Shown: piece by piece, positions 46,268 to 54,368 of the stretch | Layout of the letters: every line of letters starts with the position of its first letter | How positions within the stretch are numbered: the stretch's first letter is position 1 | Made by a program: the position numbers and the translations under genes | Source: Chitinophaga sp. CF418 | Lineage (GTDB): Bacteria > Bacteroidota > Bacteroidia > Chitinophagales > Chitinophagaceae | NCBI RefSeq assembly: GCF_900142925.1 | Contig: NZ_FRCN01000004.1 | Coordinates: 434,001 to 498,000, forward strand | Direction of reading: 5' to 3' | DNA length: 64,000 nt | Notes under the pieces: model-generated | What the model saw: the letters and a program-made list of their open reading frames with translations, nothing else | Database searches by the model: none | Told to the model about the DNA's origin: nothing

Positions 46268-47467
46268 ATGTCTAAATTTATGTTCGTTGTGCCTCCATTC
46301 TTTGGGCACATCAGTCCCACCCTGAGTGTAGGAGGCAGTTTACTGGCAAAAGGCCATGAGGTAATATGGGTCGGTTTGAAAGAGCTGGCAACAGAACATA
46401 TTCCTGCCGGCGGACGATTCATTGTTCCCCATGCCGAACTGGCGGAGCATCAGCCGGCCATACAGGCCATCCTGAAAATGCAGGACGATGGGCCGAACCT
46501 ATCGGGAGTAGAAACATTAAAGCTGGCACTGGAAGGTACCTATATTCCCTTTGCACGTTTTATGGTGCCTGGGGTATCCAGGATAGCAGATGAATTCAGG
46601 CCGGACGTTATCATCAGCGATTGTATCACCTTTGCAGGCGCGCTCTCCGCCCATCTGAAAGATATACCCTGCGTAACAACCACACCTGTACCTCCCGACG
46701 TTACCGGCGACGCTATGCAATCGCCCAGGATCTTTGAATGGCAGCAGAACCTCATCAAAAACCTTCAGTATGAACTGGGCATCTATACAGATGAATATGT
46801 GATCCATTCCAGGGAAATGAACCTGGTCTTTACTTCAAAGGAATTTGCAGGCAGTAAAGACCCACTACCACATTTGAAATTTGTAGGCCCCGTGAAGGGC
46901 CGTCCGAATAATACACCTTTTGACTGGGACAGGCTTTCCCACGCTAAATCGCCGAAAGTATTTGTATCACTGGGCACCTTACTGGTAGACATTCGTAAAG
47001 AGTTCTTCCAGAAACTGATAGAGGCCTTTGCAGATGAGCCGCTCACCATTGTAGCGGCTACTGATCCGGCCATCTTTCCGGAATGGCCTGACAACTTCAT
47101 TGTACAGGGCTTTGTGCCACAATCACAGTTAATGCCGGAAATGGATGCCGTGATCTGTCATGGAGGCTTCAACACTGTGAATGACGCCTTCGTGAATGGA
47201 TTGCCCATGTTGATCACACCTATCGCCTATGACCATTTCCACACTGCGTCCCTCATAGAAAATGCAGGCTGTGGCATCAAGTTGAGATATAAACGCCTGC
47301 GTGTGCCTGACCTGAAGGCTGCTATGTGGGAAGTGCTGAATAATCCGAAATACAGGCAGGCTGCGCAACACATACGCGACACGTTCATACAGGCCGGAGG
47401 CAATGATAAAGCAGTAGAGCTATTGGAAACATTTGCACAGGAAAGACAGCGCACTTTATCTGTTTAA
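46268..47467 (+). CDS. Family 1 glycosyltransferase (UGT/MGT-like), second of two
   Basis: Paralogue of the preceding gene, 399 residues. ATG 46268 (MSKFMFVVPPFFGHISPTLS) aligns with the start of the first copy; the frame is open further upstream, but only across the first gene's end. The donor motif reads AVICHGGFNTVNDAFVNGLPMLITP followed by YDHFHTA. The glutamine of the D-Q pair seen in the first copy is a histidine here, suggesting different sugar selectivity. Tandem duplication and divergence point to a second sugar added in sequence, or to a different sugar on the same acceptor. Sixteen bases separate it from the next gene. Confidence 0.91.
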   Translation: MSKFMFVVPPFFGHISPTLSVGGSLLAKGHEVIWVGLKELATEHIPAGGRFIVPHAELAEHQPAIQAILKMQDDGPNLSGVETLKLALEGTYIPFARFMVPGVSRIADEFRPDVIISDCITFAGALSAHLKDIPCVTTTPVPPDVTGDAMQSPRIFEWQQNLIKNLQYELGIYTDEYVIHSREMNLVFTSKEFAGSKDPLPHLKFVGPVKGRPNNTPFDWDRLSHAKSPKVFVSLGTLLVDIRKEFFQKLIEAFADEPLTIVAATDPAIFPEWPDNFIVQGFVPQSQLMPEMDAVICHGGFNTVNDAFVNGLPMLITPIAYDHFHTASLIENAGCGIKLRYKRLRVPDLKAAMWEVLNNPKYRQAAQHIRDTFIQAGGNDKAVELLETFAQERQRTLSV

Positions 47468-47483
47468 CAAATTATTCTCTGTG

Positions 47484-48797
47484 ATGAAACGAAAACTACT
47501 CCTCCCTGAAAGGATCATGCTGGGAGATGGCTCCACGCCTTTCAACGGCGTATTTGTGATCAGAATAAACGGCACACTGGCGCCGGAGGACCTGTGCAAT
47601 GCCCTGTCGAAGATACAGGCCAAACATCCGCTGCTGAGGGCGGGTATTGTGCAGGATAAGGCAGGCACGCCTTATTTCACTATTCCTGAAGTCTATCATG
47701 CGATCCCATTGACCATTAAAGACCGTATAACAGCCGATGACTGGCAGCAGGAAACAAAGGCCGCCTGGGCCGCTGTTTTTGATATTCCCAACGGTCCCCT
47801 GATCAGGATGGTATGGCTGAAAGGCAGCCGGCAATCAGAACTGCTGCTGGCGTTCCATCATTGCATGTGCGACGGAGGAGGAGGGCTGATGCTGGTCAGA
47901 GAAATACTGACCGTTCTGGATGATCCTGATTATGATATCGGCATCCATCCGACGTTTACCACCCTGGAGGATATTGTGCCAAAGCACATACTGACAGGCA
48001 CCCGCCAGGTACTGAAAGCAAAATTGAAGGGGGCGTTCATACGGGGAGTATTGACTTTGTTATCCACCTTTATCTCCACCCGTAACAAACAAACCATCCG
48101 TCGGGAAGATGACTACCTGATACACTGGAAGCTGGACCAGCAGGCATCAACCGCCCTGTTCCAGCATTGTACGATGCACACCGTTACTGTCAATACAGCG
48201 CTTTGCGTTGCTTTTCTCCGCGCCTTTAAACAGGTGAAAGGAGAAAAGGCTATGAACAGGATCACCTGCCCGGTGGACATTCGGAAATTCATTCCCGAGA
48301 TAAAGAAAGATGTGATCTTCTCTTTCGGGCTGTCACTGGAACTATCCATCAATAATGCCCCTGATATGCCTTTCTGGGAAAGGGTACAGCTGCTACAGAC
48401 CATTGCATCGCAGAAGATCGCACGGATGAACCCTTACGATTTTATGCTGCCTTTTGAGCATGCACATGGCGGCATTAAACATATGCGGAAATTCCTGACC
48501 TATGGAAAGCCGGTCTATGACCTGATGTTTTCCAATATGGGTAAACTGGATGTACGCGACAAATACCATTCTTTTGAAGTGGATACTATTTTCAGTCCTA
48601 CCGTTGTAGGACCGTTTGCCAATCCGACCACGATCATCACTTCTACCTATAAGGGGCAGATTGACTTTTCATTTGTGTCCAACCATGCTGTCCTGGATCA
48701 CCGGGATGCACTGGCCATTAAAGCGCAGGCCATGACATTATTATTGGAAGACCTGCCTGTAGCAGCGCCGGCTCCGGCATTATCATCAATTATTTAA
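47484..48797 (+). CDS. Condensation-fold acyltransferase (PapA/WES-like), first of two
   Basis: Stand-alone condensation-superfamily enzyme of 437 residues from ATG 47484 (MKRKLLLPERIM), a start mirrored by its paralogue. The catalytic motif HHCMCDG (His125, His126, Asp130, Gly131) is intact. The C-terminal half has FSNMGKLDV and GQIDFSFVSNHAVLDH, the latter a DFGWG-like segment. Such proteins (PapA5-type) esterify alcohols with acyl groups from carrier proteins or CoA. In this operon it could acylate the sugar or lipid hydroxyls with chains from the synthase, or join two halves of the product. No adenylation or PCP partner is attached. Confidence 0.88.
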   Translation: MKRKLLLPERIMLGDGSTPFNGVFVIRINGTLAPEDLCNALSKIQAKHPLLRAGIVQDKAGTPYFTIPEVYHAIPLTIKDRITADDWQQETKAAWAAVFDIPNGPLIRMVWLKGSRQSELLLAFHHCMCDGGGGLMLVREILTVLDDPDYDIGIHPTFTTLEDIVPKHILTGTRQVLKAKLKGAFIRGVLTLLSTFISTRNKQTIRREDDYLIHWKLDQQASTALFQHCTMHTVTVNTALCVAFLRAFKQVKGEKAMNRITCPVDIRKFIPEIKKDVIFSFGLSLELSINNAPDMPFWERVQLLQTIASQKIARMNPYDFMLPFEHAHGGIKHMRKFLTYGKPVYDLMFSNMGKLDVRDKYHSFEVDTIFSPTVVGPFANPTTIITSTYKGQIDFSFVSNHAVLDHRDALAIKAQAMTLLLEDLPVAAPAPALSSII

Positions 48798-48804
48798 CCA
48801 TCCT

Positions 48805-50079
48805 ATGAATAGAAAATTAATACTGGGCGAACGGATCATGTATGTAGCTGCCGCAGCAACTGTAAACTGTATTTTCACGGCAAAGATACGCGGCGCCGTT
48901 ACCCTGGAAGGCCTGATATATGCCCTGGGGAAGATACAGCAAAAACATCCACTGCTGGGAGTTGTAATCAGGGAAGATGAAAACGGCAGGCCTTATTTTG
49001 TATCAGATACCAAGATCCCCCCTATTCCTGTGCAGATCGTGGAACGCCGGGACAACGACCACTGGCAGGTCGTATCTGCCGCTGAATGGGGACGCACTTT
49101 CGATGTGCGTAAAGGTCCGCTGGCAAGAGTAATCTGGTTACGTTCGGATAAGGTGTCTGAACTGCTGTTAATACTTCCTCACTGCATCTGCGATGGCACC
49201 TCTATTCTGACACTGATGCGCGAATTACTGCAGGTACTGGACAAGCCCGAGACAGTATTAATCCCCTACCCTTCTTTTGAATCCATTCACAGCTTTATTC
49301 CAGCAGCGTTATTGTCCAACTGGAAATTACAGCTGAAGTTATGGCTGTTGTCGAAGGTAGCAGGTGTTGTATTGGCCTTAAAAACAAGGGAACCGCAACC
49401 TGTACAAGGCAAGCACTATATGGTACACTGGAAGCTGGACAAAGCAGCTACGGCTGCATTAATAACTGCCTGTAAGATTGAGAATACCACCCTGCATGCA
49501 GCACTCTCTCTTGCCTTTATGGAGGCCCACCGCCAGGTGATGGGAGACGCCTCTCATGGTAAAGTGATCTGCCCTGTTGATATCCGCCGGTTCGTTCCGG
49601 AAATAAAACAGGACCACCTGTTTGCTTTTGCGCCTATTGCGGAACTGAGTATCAATAATATAGGAAGCAACTTCTGGACAAAGGCCCGTCAGTTGAAGAC
49701 AGACCTGACCAGCGCCATAGAAAAGATGGATGTACGAAAATTACTGTTGACCAGTGAATATTTTCATACAGCCGCTACACGAATGGTTGATTTCCTGAAA
49801 AGAACCGATGGTACACATGATGTTACGCTGTCCAATATGGGTAAACTGGACATTCCGGACCAGTACGAAACCTTTGAACTGGAAACACTCTATAGCCCCA
49901 GTGCTGCTTTCCCCTGGAGGAATGCCAATACACTGGTGATCAGCACATTCAGGGGACAGGCTGACTTTTCCTTTATTTCCTGCGAGACCTTCCTGGAAGA
50001 AACGAAGGCCAGGGCCATTGCTCAAAAAGTGCAGGAGTTACTGTCTATAAACCCCGTTCATGAACCAGCCCATCAATAG
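48805..50079 (+). CDS. Condensation-fold acyltransferase (PapA/WES-like), second of two
   Basis: Paralogue of the preceding gene, 424 residues (MNRKLILGERIM start, seven bases after the previous stop). The catalytic motif reads PHCICDG: Pro125 replaces the first histidine, while the second (His126), Asp130 and Gly131 remain. The second histidine is the catalytic base in this family, so activity is plausible with altered geometry. FSNMGKLD-type (LSNMGKLDIPDQYETFELE) and GQADFSFIS segments match the first copy. The duplication suggests two acylation sites, or a heteromeric enzyme. Its last 20 bases overlap the following membrane-protein gene. Confidence 0.87.
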   Translation: MNRKLILGERIMYVAAAATVNCIFTAKIRGAVTLEGLIYALGKIQQKHPLLGVVIREDENGRPYFVSDTKIPPIPVQIVERRDNDHWQVVSAAEWGRTFDVRKGPLARVIWLRSDKVSELLLILPHCICDGTSILTLMRELLQVLDKPETVLIPYPSFESIHSFIPAALLSNWKLQLKLWLLSKVAGVVLALKTREPQPVQGKHYMVHWKLDKAATAALITACKIENTTLHAALSLAFMEAHRQVMGDASHGKVICPVDIRRFVPEIKQDHLFAFAPIAELSINNIGSNFWTKARQLKTDLTSAIEKMDVRKLLLTSEYFHTAATRMVDFLKRTDGTHDVTLSNMGKLDIPDQYETFELETLYSPSAAFPWRNANTLVISTFRGQADFSFISCETFLEETKARAIAQKVQELLSINPVHEPAHQ

Positions 50080-50551
50080 TACCTTAAAGAAGTTCACGCA
50101 GCGCCAGGTGCTCTTTTACTTCACTACCAATGTGATTATTAATGCGCTGGTGCCCTATTTCGGTTTTGACGATCTCAATACCGTTTACCTGTTCCGGGGG
50201 GAGCATCCGGTGGCAAGGTTCTTCCTGCCTATGGCGCTGTTGCTGCCTTTATGTATCACTATTGACATATTAAACAAAACCACTACGCTGCTGGAGAAGG
50301 AACAGCTGGTCACTTCCCCGCCGCCTAAGAAGGTCAAGATCCGTTTCATGCTAAAAACAGCCTCACTGAACGCAATAATCACCCTGTTTCTGACGTTAGC
50401 CGCTATGCTTGGTATACATGCCTGTTTACCCGAGAATTACAGCTTTAATGGTACATTGCTGTCAGTTCTCTCAGGAATACTGGCCGGAGGTATGGCGATC
50501 TTCTTTACCCTTCAGCCGATCCACAAGGTAAAAAAGCTGTATCCGCACTAA
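50060..50551 (+). CDS. Small integral membrane protein, unknown function
   Basis: The 163-residue protein has about four hydrophobic segments: FYFTTNVIINALVPYFGF (residues 15-32), FLPMALLLPLCITIDIL (55-72), ASLNAIITLFLTLAAMLGI (101-119) and LLSVLSGILAGGMAIFFTL (134-152). A basic loop, SPPPKKVKIRF, lies between the second and third. I do not recognise the family for certain. It is translationally coupled to the second acyltransferase (20-base overlap) and closes the operon, so it may help anchor the acyltransferases or move the finished lipid. An 11-bp inverted repeat starts at its stop codon. Confidence 0.8.
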   Translation: MNQPINSTLKKFTQRQVLFYFTTNVIINALVPYFGFDDLNTVYLFRGEHPVARFFLPMALLLPLCITIDILNKTTTLLEKEQLVTSPPPKKVKIRFMLKTASLNAIITLFLTLAAMLGIHACLPENYSFNGTLLSVLSGILAGGMAIFFTLQPIHKVKKLYPH

Positions 50552-50599
50552 CAATCAGGAATATTACATAATTTAGTCATGGTAATTGCCTGATTGTTA
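50549..50599 (+). other. Stem-loop at the end of the synthase operon
   Basis: TAACAATCAGG (50549-50559) pairs perfectly with CCTGATTGTTA (50589-50599) across a 29-base loop, beginning inside the stop codon of the membrane-protein gene. It has no T-run, so it may be a stability element or a weak terminator. Confidence 0.45.
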
Positions 50600-50633
50600 A
50601 GAAGGACAATTCCCATTACTAAAACGACCATGC

Positions 50634-51746
50634 ATGAAACGCATCATTGCCATATTAGCATTCCTCTTACCCCTTGCGATACATGCGCAGACGAAACTGG
50701 AAGATAAGATCGCAGAAGACTTTTCCGATAAGTTAGCCAAGCGCTATGAGGTAAGGAACGATTCCCTTATCGTTTTCGTGACCGAACAGATGTCAAGGAG
50801 CGGGGCCGCCGGATTGGATATTGATAAAACAATGACCGAGCTGAAAAAAGATCCTGCCGCACTGGATGCTGCCCTGAAGTTCATTTACCAGTTCAGCAAC
50901 GGGAACAGGCAGCAGTTCATCACTCACCTGCGTGCTATCAATCTTCAGAGCAACAGTGTATTCCCACTGGCAACTTATACGGTGAATAAATTCAAGGGAG
51001 AGACCAAGGAGCTGCTGGAGGAAAAATCTACCCTCTACACTACCGGCGCTATCCCTGCTACCCTGCCGCCATTGCAGATAGCACCAGCTGTAGCGCAGAA
51101 CAATGCCAGCCCGGAAGTAACAAATACTACTGAACCCAATTCCAATAATGCTGTTAGTCCGGCAACAGATGTTCCTGCAGAACCAGGCACTACGCCAGCT
51201 GCAGCAGCCGCACCAGCTTCTCCTGCAGCAGATAACTTCAACTGGGATGTAAGACAGATCTTCAAACTGCGTCAGCCCGATCAGCTGTATGCCCTCTATG
51301 GGAAAGAGCATGTGGTGGCGCGCCAGGCACAGGATTTCCAGGGAAATGATATCGGCACAGCCTATTATGTATTCCCGGATACTGACAATGAAATGATCGT
51401 ACAATTTGACGGAGAGAAAGGTACCAGTGTTTTCTTTACTAAAGAGAACTCCAAATGGAAACCTCCCTTCGGTATCAAAGTCGGCGATCCGCTGGATAAG
51501 GTGGTGAAAGTAAACGGCAGGGACTTCCGCATCCATGGTTTTGAGTGGGACCTCGGCGGTGAAGTGGCTGACTGGGAAGGTGGCGCCTTCGCAGGTAAGG
51601 GTGTGAATATCGCCTTTAAAGCCAATAACTCCAGCGATCCTAAATTGTACGACCAGGTAACCGGCGATAAGAAAGTAAAAACCGACGCTTCAGCTATGAA
51701 AAAGCTGGCGGTTGTGGTGGATAAAATTGCGTTCAAAAGCAATTGA
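50634..51746 (+). CDS. Secreted protein of unknown function with Ala/Pro-rich linker
   Basis: The 370-residue precursor has a signal peptide (MKRIIAILAFLLPLAIHAQ). The N-terminal part (about 20-140) is helical and charged (KLEDKIAEDFSDKLAKRYEV). A low-complexity linker follows (TTPAAAAAPASPAAD near residue 185), then a compact C-terminal domain of about 170 residues (FKLRQPDQLYALYGKEHVVARQAQ; MIVQFDGEKGTSVFFTKENS; FGIKVGDPLDKVVKVNGRDF). The last segment recalls small beta-rich periplasmic domains, but I cannot name a family. It follows the lipid operon by 82 bases across a hairpin and may not belong to it. It converges with the response-regulator gene, with adjoining stops. Confidence 0.75.
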   Translation: MKRIIAILAFLLPLAIHAQTKLEDKIAEDFSDKLAKRYEVRNDSLIVFVTEQMSRSGAAGLDIDKTMTELKKDPAALDAALKFIYQFSNGNRQQFITHLRAINLQSNSVFPLATYTVNKFKGETKELLEEKSTLYTTGAIPATLPPLQIAPAVAQNNASPEVTNTTEPNSNNAVSPATDVPAEPGTTPAAAAAPASPAADNFNWDVRQIFKLRQPDQLYALYGKEHVVARQAQDFQGNDIGTAYYVFPDTDNEMIVQFDGEKGTSVFFTKENSKWKPPFGIKVGDPLDKVVKVNGRDFRIHGFEWDLGGEVADWEGGAFAGKGVNIAFKANNSSDPKLYDQVTGDKKVKTDASAMKKLAVVVDKIAFKSN

Positions 51747-52373
51747 TTATACCAGCAGTTTGTTGTCAACAGCATACTTGATCAGCATAGCGGTGTTCTT
51801 TACTTCCAGCTTAGCGAGTAATTTTTTCCGGTGACTATTCACAGTATCTGCACTGATAAATAACTTCTCTGCAATTTCGCCATTCGTATTTCCTTCAGAG
51901 ATCAGACATAAAACTTCTTTTTCCCTTCTCGTAAGAGGAGGGAATTTTTTTTGTATGCCTATCCTTTCACTGCTCAGCGCCTGTTTAACAGCCGGGGAAA
52001 GATAGATATCACCCGCGTGCACGGTGTGAATAGCATACAACAGTTCGTCTTTGTCGGCAGTATTCAGAATATAACCGCTGGCGCCGCATTGCAACAGTTC
52101 AGCGATATACTTTTCATCCCTGAGGGAACTCAATGCCAGTACAGATACTGTCGGGTATTCCATTCTTATATTGGCGCACAGTTCAATAGTATCTATGTCT
52201 GGCAGGCAGGTATCCACAATGACGATGTCAACGGGGTTATGCAGCAGAAATCTGAGGCAAGCGCAGCCACTACGGGCATGTCCTGCTAATAAAATATCAT
52301 GCTCAGTGCCAAGAAGTGAACGCAGGCCTTCCTGGATCAACGGGTGGTTGTTTACGAAATACAGGCGGATCAT
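51747..52373 (-). CDS. NarL/FixJ-type response regulator with altered receiver pocket
   Basis: The 208-residue regulator has a receiver domain (1-120) and a LuxR-type DNA-binding domain (LTRREKEVLCLISEGNTNGEIA, SADTVNSHRKKLLAKL, from about residue 143). The phospho-acceptor Asp54 is present in VDTCLPD. The two N-terminal acidic residues that bind magnesium are replaced (VNNHPL instead of the usual DDHP, Asn8-Asn9), and the conserved lysine is Asn104 (GYILNTADKDEL). Normal phosphorylation is therefore doubtful, and it may work constitutively or through another signal. No histidine kinase is adjacent. It lies 93 bases downstream of lanC on the same strand and may control the lanthipeptide genes. 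Confidence 0.9.
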   Translation of the reverse strand: MIRLYFVNNHPLIQEGLRSLLGTEHDILLAGHARSGCACLRFLLHNPVDIVIVDTCLPDIDTIELCANIRMEYPTVSVLALSSLRDEKYIAELLQCGASGYILNTADKDELLYAIHTVHAGDIYLSPAVKQALSSERIGIQKKFPPLTRREKEVLCLISEGNTNGEIAEKLFISADTVNSHRKKLLAKLEVKNTAMLIKYAVDNKLLV

Positions 52374-52465
52374 GGGTATCCAATTTAAGATGCCAATGTG
52401 GGCGGTAGCGGGCTACAAGCTACTTACAGCAGGTATTCGGCATTATATGTAATATAACGAAAATA

Positions 52466-53686
52466 TCAACATAATAACATACACCGGTCCCATAAAGGAT
52501 CTGTATTCTCATCAATAGCCGCCATCAGGGCGAGGCCGATACCGGCTACACCTTCCAGGATGCCATAACTGTTTTCATAGCCGTCTTTTGCATAAAACCG
52601 GAAGCCTCCGGGGCCATCCTTATGCGTATTCATTTGTAAAGTCTCTTGTAACCAATATGTTGCACCTGTTAACAAAGCGGGGTCTTTTGTTTGCAGCCAG
52701 GCACGCCGGTAGATGTGTGCAATGCCGGCACTCCCATGACAAAGGCAGGCGTCATATACGTTGCTGTTCTTAATATTGCGGTGCGTCAGTGTATGGTGAA
52801 AAATCTGTAAGGCTTTCTCCTGATAAGTGTTGTCCTGTAACCAGATACCGGTATTCAACAGCAGCGTGGCTATTCCCAGATCGCCATAACACCATCCCAG
52901 GCGGCTCTGTTTACCCGTCAGCGCCTGATGGGTAGCATCTGTCAGCACGGGATATAGTGCAGTCAGTCCTTCCTCCGGACTGTTTTCCGCTTTTAGTATC
53001 CAGGTTATTCCCTGCCGGATCAGGTCATTGGTTTGTGTAACCGCAATTCCTTTGTGATGGATCATACCGAGAACGGAAATGATGGCGGGAACGCCGTGGG
53101 CCAGGCCCATATTGAAGGTAACTTCTCCGGGAGGCTTTCCTCCCAGTCCGGTCAGGTGATCCTGCCAGCTAATACCATCCTCTGTTTTCACAGCTGTTGA
53201 TGCCAGGGTAGATACCAGGTCTGTCAGGTACTGCTTTGCCTGCGGATGTGCGTCTCTCTCCAGGAAATACAGGGCAATGCCCAGTCCCTGGTGCAGGAAG
53301 TCGTGTTGTCCCTGGTGCAATGCACCCAACATCTCCTGTCCCAGTATTTCATCGACTTCTTCAAACATATCATCCAGGGTATCTTCATTCACAAAACCAG
53401 CTTTAATGAGATGCTGTATGTTCCATACCATACCGGCAATACCACTGCAGTAAGAGTATGGCAGGGCTGTTGCGGCCATGTCCTGCACACTTCTTTCCAA
53501 CAGTTCGTGCACCTTCTGCAGGTATTTCTGTTTTCCTGTTAGCTGATAATAATAAGCGAAGAATAAAGCAGCGCCCGTGTAACCTCCCAATAAGCCGGGG
53601 AAGGCTGTCTCTTTTGTAAAGTGGTCGAGGGAAAGGCTGATGTCCTGTAATATTTTTCCGGCGGTTCTTTTATCATTCATATTCAT
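52466..53686 (-). CDS. lanC: LanC-like lanthionine cyclase
   Basis: Zinc enzyme that adds cysteine thiols to dehydrated residues, closing lanthionine rings. With ATG 53686 the protein has 406 residues; a TTG at 53695 sits inside the T-run of a terminator and is unlikely. The zinc ligands are intact: Cys266 in GWCYGDLGI, and Cys316-His317 in ACLCHGSAGI. The double alpha-barrel repeats GLLGGYTGAALFFAY, YCSGIAGMVWN, NMGLAHGVPAIISVL and GILEGVAGIGLALM are typical. Gene order (precursors, hairpin, lanC) on one strand with lanB facing away identifies a class I lanthipeptide system. The T-run hairpin just upstream probably keeps LanC below precursor levels. Confidence 0.93.
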   Translation of the reverse strand: MNMNDKRTAGKILQDISLSLDHFTKETAFPGLLGGYTGAALFFAYYYQLTGKQKYLQKVHELLERSVQDMAATALPYSYCSGIAGMVWNIQHLIKAGFVNEDTLDDMFEEVDEILGQEMLGALHQGQHDFLHQGLGIALYFLERDAHPQAKQYLTDLVSTLASTAVKTEDGISWQDHLTGLGGKPPGEVTFNMGLAHGVPAIISVLGMIHHKGIAVTQTNDLIRQGITWILKAENSPEEGLTALYPVLTDATHQALTGKQSRLGWCYGDLGIATLLLNTGIWLQDNTYQEKALQIFHHTLTHRNIKNSNVYDACLCHGSAGIAHIYRRAWLQTKDPALLTGATYWLQETLQMNTHKDGPGGFRFYAKDGYENSYGILEGVAGIGLALMAAIDENTDPLWDRCMLLC

Positions 53687-53693
53687 CTGGTAC

Positions 53694-53738
53694 AAAAATC
53701 ATGGTGCGGCCAACAACCACAGCTATGCCGCACCATGA
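53694..53738 (-). terminator. Hairpin with T-run between precursor genes and lanC (attenuator)
   Basis: A perfect 12-bp stem (53699-53710 with 53727-53738; TCATGGTGCGGC on the plus strand) and a 16-base loop are followed immediately by TTTTT on the minus strand. It starts six bases past the stop of the 62-residue precursor and ends just before lanC. It is a partial terminator, setting a high precursor-to-enzyme ratio as in other lantibiotic operons. Confidence 0.8.
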
Positions 53739-53743
53739 TGAAT

Positions 53744-53932
53744 TTAGAATCGGCAAGAGTCCACGCTGCAAATAGGCGCACCCTGGCTGATATCGTCCGT
53801 ACAAATTTTAAAGGAAAGAATAGTAGTAGTTGGCGCTGCTACTAAACCGTTGTTCATATCCTGTTTTGCACGGTTTAAACTTGCGATCCTGATCTTTCCA
53901 AGGTCCAGTTTCTTTTCTGTTTTCTTTTTCAT
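53744..53932 (-). CDS. lanA: Class I lanthipeptide precursor, 62 residues
   Basis: Short precursor from ATG 53932. The leader MKKKTEKKLDLGKIRIASL has the Bacteroidota lanthipeptide pattern (basic start, KKLxLGKIxIAxLN). The C-terminal region, about 30 residues after AAP, has three cysteines (ICTDD, PICSVD, DSCRF) and nine Ser/Thr, including a TTT run, enough for up to three rings. No GG or obvious protease site is visible; the leader/core boundary is not certain and may lie near NNGLVAAP. It lies directly downstream of the second precursor and upstream of lanC. A longer frame to 54016 exists, but the ATG at 53932 fits the leader exactly. Confidence 0.9.
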   Translation of the reverse strand: MKKKTEKKLDLGKIRIASLNRAKQDMNNGLVAAPTTTILSFKICTDDISQGAPICSVDSCRF

Positions 53933-53970
53933 AAGAAATGAGGTTTTAGATTTTGAATAAACTGCTGTAC

Positions 53971-54129
53971 TTAGTTTCTGCCATCCTGAGGAGGAGGACA
54001 TTTGAACAGACTGCAACCTGTATAAGTAGGAGCATTAGCCTGCTGGTTTGCAACTTCCTGTTTTGTGGTGCTCAGTTTGGCAATCTTGATCTTGCCAAGA
54101 GTAAGCTTCCTGCTTGACGCTTTTTTCAT
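53971..54129 (-). CDS. lanA: Class I lanthipeptide precursor, 52 residues
   Basis: A shorter precursor from ATG 54129 to TAA 53971. The leader MKKASSRKLTLGKIKIAKLS shares the LxLGKIxIAxL core with the 62-residue precursor. The presumed core is only about 20 residues: after QANAP it reads TYTGCSLFKCPPPQDGRN, with two cysteines (39 and 44) and three Ser/Thr (35, 37, 40), so at most two rings, plus a Pro-rich tail. The two core regions are unrelated, so one enzyme set would make two different products. It is first in the minus-strand transcript; the start of lanB lies 239 bases away in the opposite direction. Confidence 0.9.
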   Translation of the reverse strand: MKKASSRKLTLGKIKIAKLSTTKQEVANQQANAPTYTGCSLFKCPPPQDGRN

Positions 54130-54368
54130 AGTTAACAAGTGGTTTTAAATATTAAGAAATGAATGTTCTCCTTTAGCGGTCAGGTTTTTAAAGTGGGAAT
54201 GTGGGCACGGTTTTCATTATGTTTAAAGATAAGGATAAAGCCTGCTTCACCTCATCACTGGAAAGGGGGATTTTCTGTTCTTTTTTTCCAGTAGATGAAA
54301 TATCACCTTTTAAGGGGGGCCTGGAATGTGTGGATAAGGGTTATCTTTTTATCTGTATTCACACGACT

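Noticed and set aside
50634..51746. Secreted unknown as the tenth gene of the lipid operon
   Set aside because: A stem-loop and 82-base gap separate it from the coupled genes, and it has a different type of product. Left open.
54201..54368. N-terminal extension of LanB from GTG 54201
   Set aside because: LanB proteins normally begin near the FYLLRSPLLP block, reached from ATG 54369; the extra residues show no homology pattern.
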